From an uncultured Lutimaribacter sp. (GTDB lineage: Bacteria; Pseudomonadota; Alphaproteobacteria; Rhodobacterales; Rhodobacteraceae), in NCBI GenBank assembly GCA_913061505.1, contig CAJXSO010000019.1, positions 1-53,918 of the forward strand: a stretch of 53,918 nucleotides of DNA, written 5' to 3'. The position numbers and the translations under genes are program-made. Below are positions 52,431-53,918 of the stretch, one piece after another; position 1 is the stretch's first letter, and every line of letters starts with the position of its first letter. The notes under the pieces were generated by a model. It saw only the letters and a program-made list of their open reading frames with translations. It was not told where the DNA came from and searched no databases.

Positions 52431-53368
52431 AGCCGGGCCAGCCGCTGGGTGAGAAGGGCAAAGAAGCCATCGGCATCGATCTGGCCCATAAAGGTGGCAT
52501 TCGCGGGCCGGTCGGTGACGCGCCACCAATCGGCCACTGTCATGCCCATGGTCAGCTCGGATGTGGTTTCAATTTCGACATTCACATGGCGGCCTGAAAA
52601 CAGATGCGGGGCCAGCAGATAGGCGGTTACGCAAGGGTCGTGCAGGGGGGCGCCAAGGCTGCCGTATTTTTCGCGGTCGTAGCGTTCGAAAAACTCGGTC
52701 ATTTGTGCCACGGCAATGCCGACGGGCGTGCCCAGGTTGCGAAAGGCGGCGTTGCGTTCGGCGGTGACCAGCGCCTTATGGGTGACATCCAGCGGCATCA
52801 CCACCAGCGGCACACCGGCGGCAAACACAGCCTGCGCCGCTTGCGGATCGACGTAGATGTTGAATTCGGCGGCAGGCGTGATGTTGCCCACCTCGAAATA
52901 GGCGCCCCCCATCAGCACAATTTCCTGCAGGCGTGGGGCAATATCGGGGGCGCGGGCCAGGGCTGTGGCGATGTTGGTTAATGGCCCCAAGGGGCACAGG
53001 GTGATGGTGCCGGGCGGGTGGCTGCGCACCGTATCGATGATGAAATCGACCGCATGTTGCGATTGCAGCGGCATCTGCGGTTCGGGCAGGCTGGGGCCAT
53101 CGAGCCCGGTCTTGCCATGCACATGTTCGGCCGTCACCAGCGCCCGGCCCAGCGGCCTGTCGCACCCGGCGAAAACGGGGATATCGGGCCGCCCGGCCAA
53201 TTCGCAGACCATGCGTGCATTGCGCGCAGTTAGGGCCAGCGGCACATTGCCTGCCACGCAGGTGATGCCCAGCACCTCGATCTGCTCGGGGCTGGCCAGC
53301 GCCAGCAAAATGGCAACGGCGTCATCTTGGCCGGGGTCTGTGTCGATGATAATTTTGCGCGGTTGCAT
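52427..53368 (-). CDS. Nucleoside hydrolase
   Basis: A 313-residue inosine-uridine-preferring type nucleoside hydrolase that splits the N-glycosidic bond of ribonucleosides to base and ribose. DTDPGQDDA at 9-17 holds the calcium-binding aspartates (Asp11, Asp15, Asp16), AEFNIYVDPQAA is the ribose-site block, and LHDPCVTAYLL supplies the last metal ligand. The start at 53368 is fixed by AGGAG six bases upstream. It heads the operon with two acetyltransferases. No signal peptide, so it acts in the cytoplasm in nucleoside salvage. Confidence 0.94.
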   Translation of the reverse strand: MQPRKIIIDTDPGQDDAVAILLALASPEQIEVLGITCVAGNVPLALTARNARMVCELAGRPDIPVFAGCDRPLGRALVTAEHVHGKTGLDGPSLPEPQMPLQSQHAVDFIIDTVRSHPPGTITLCPLGPLTNIATALARAPDIAPRLQEIVLMGGAYFEVGNITPAAEFNIYVDPQAAQAVFAAGVPLVVMPLDVTHKALVTAERNAAFRNLGTPVGIAVAQMTEFFERYDREKYGSLGAPLHDPCVTAYLLAPHLFSGRHVNVEIETTSELTMGMTVADWWRVTDRPANATFMGQIDADGFFALLTQRLARL

Positions 53369-53550
53369 GGGGGTCTCCTGTTCGGGGGCAGTGTGGCGGG
53401 CTGTGGGGGGCTTGTCTACATGCGCTGTCCCTTGATGGCTGCGCAAAATGCCCTGCTGGGCGGGCTATCGGCAAAGTTTAGCGCATCGCGGCCAGGGCAA
53501 AACGGGTAGCCCATTGCCAGAATCAAACGCCTGTGGCTTTGCTGCGCGCG

Positions 53551-53590
53551 AAGGCAATATCGCCTTTGTTTTCGGTGGCTTGGTGCCACC
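53551..53590 (+). other. Two stem-loops in the leader of the EF-hand gene
   Basis: AAGGC-AATATC-GCCTT (53551-53566) and GGTGGC-TTGGT-GCCACC (53574-53590) lie in a row; the second ends 2 bp before the GGAG ribosome site of the EF-hand gene. They could tune translation or mark the end of an upstream transcript. The remaining 180 bp back to the nucleoside hydrolase start show nothing else clear. Confidence 0.4.
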
Positions 53591-53607
53591 TTTGGAGTGA
53601 TGTTATC

Positions 53608-53838
53608 ATGAAATTCCGTTTTCTGCTGGCGGCTTTTGCCGCCTCTATGGCCGTGTCCGCTGTGCAGGCAGCTGTGGTCGATGCAGATGGCGATGGCAGC
53701 TACTCGTTTGACGAGATGCAAGCGGCCTATGCAGACCTGAGCGAAGAGGTGTTTGCCCAAATCGATAGCGATGGCAATGGCACCGTATCGCCCGAAGAAC
53801 TGGCTGCAGCAGTCGAAGCTGGTGTGATCGAGGGCTAA
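53608..53838 (+). CDS. Small secreted EF-hand protein
   Basis: A 76-residue protein with a signal peptide (hydrophobic 5-19, cut after VQA near 21) and two canonical EF-hand loops: DADGDGSYSFDE at 25-36 and DSDGNGTVSPEE at 53-64, both with Asp/Asn at positions 1, 3, 5 and Glu at 12. It should bind two calcium ions in the periplasm or outside the cell. Such short EF-hand proteins are frequent in marine Rhodobacteraceae but their partners are unknown. The ATG at 53608 is chosen because the signal peptide begins there. Confidence 0.9.
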   Translation: MKFRFLLAAFAASMAVSAVQAAVVDADGDGSYSFDEMQAAYADLSEEVFAQIDSDGNGTVSPEELAAAVEAGVIEG

Positions 53839-53846
53839 GCGCCCTT

Positions 53847-53865
53847 TGGCGGTGTTTTGCCGCCA
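53847..53865 (+). terminator. Stem-loop after the EF-hand gene
   Basis: TGGCGG and CCGCCA pair around TGTTTTG, 9 bp past the stop. A T-run is present in the loop only, so this is a weak or Rho-assisted end. Confidence 0.4.
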
Positions 53866-53869
53866 CCCA

Positions 53870-53918
53870 GCCCCCTGCCAGAACTGTGGCAGGGGGCATT
53901 GTGGCAGGGGGCATTGTG
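53870..53918 (+). repeat. Hairpin with tandemly repeated right arm at the window edge
   Basis: GCCCCCTGCCA (53870-53880) pairs perfectly with TGGCAGGGGGC (53887-53897). The right-arm unit GTGGCAGGGGGCATT (15 bp) occurs at 53886-53900 and again at 53901-53915, and a third copy seems to begin at 53916 where the window ends. Confidence 0.75.

Overview
The window reads as chromosomal DNA of a high-GC alphaproteobacterium, most likely a member of the Rhodobacteraceae (Roseobacter group). Evidence for this is the hybrid kinase CckA, CtrA-like boxes (TTAA-N7-TTAA), an alphaproteobacterial LexA box (GAAC-N7-GAAC) before recA, the gene order cckA / sulfotransferase / recA / alaS, and the use of LpxI in lipid A synthesis. 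Nearly all of it is densely packed, intact genes. No insertion sequence, prophage, CRISPR array, integrase or rRNA was seen; one tRNA gene is present.

Layout. 0-5.5 kb: an ABC-F ATPase, a short-chain dehydrogenase with a palindromic operator, an AbrB-family membrane protein and a class III aminotransferase. 5.5-9.7 kb (minus): a three-gene operon of a gamma-glutamyltransferase-family amidohydrolase, an oxalate-CoA-ligase-like enzyme and a ketopantoate-reductase-like enzyme; together they suggest an oxamate-to-oxalate-to-oxalyl-CoA route. 9.9-12.2 kb: tRNA-Gly(CCC) and an orphan corrinoid-protein reductive activator. 12.4-15.8 kb: guaB, an MBL-fold hydrolase and an rsmB-like methyltransferase, translationally coupled. 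15.8-22.9 kb: cckA, a sulfotransferase, recA and alaS, with CtrA-like boxes before cckA and the sulfotransferase and an SOS box before recA. 22.9-29.1 kb: DUF1330 protein, periplasmic histidine phosphatase, typA, ssb, a PepSY / cytochrome b / membrane-anchored LuxR trio, a lytic transglycosylase and a TrmO-like enzyme.

29.2-36.7 kb (minus) is a complete peptide-type ABC importer (Tat-exported binding protein, two permeases, one fused double ATPase) preceded by an AraC-family regulator. Between regulator and transporter lie a recognisable promoter, a 22-bp-spaced direct repeat suited to an AraC protein, and a leader RNA that folds on paper into a clean three-way junction followed by a long hairpin. 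This leader is the most likely undescribed element in the window.

36.8-50 kb carries miaA (minus) and then a long envelope and lipid gene block on the plus strand: pyrH, frr, uppS, cdsA, dxr, rseP, a 41-residue membrane protein, bamA, skp, fabZ, lpxA, lpxI, lpxB. It links isoprenoid and phospholipid precursors, outer-membrane protein assembly and lipid A. The last 4 kb hold selO, two overlapping GNAT acetyltransferases, a nucleoside hydrolase and a small secreted EF-hand protein. All functional calls come from reading motifs and recalled family features; no database search was run.
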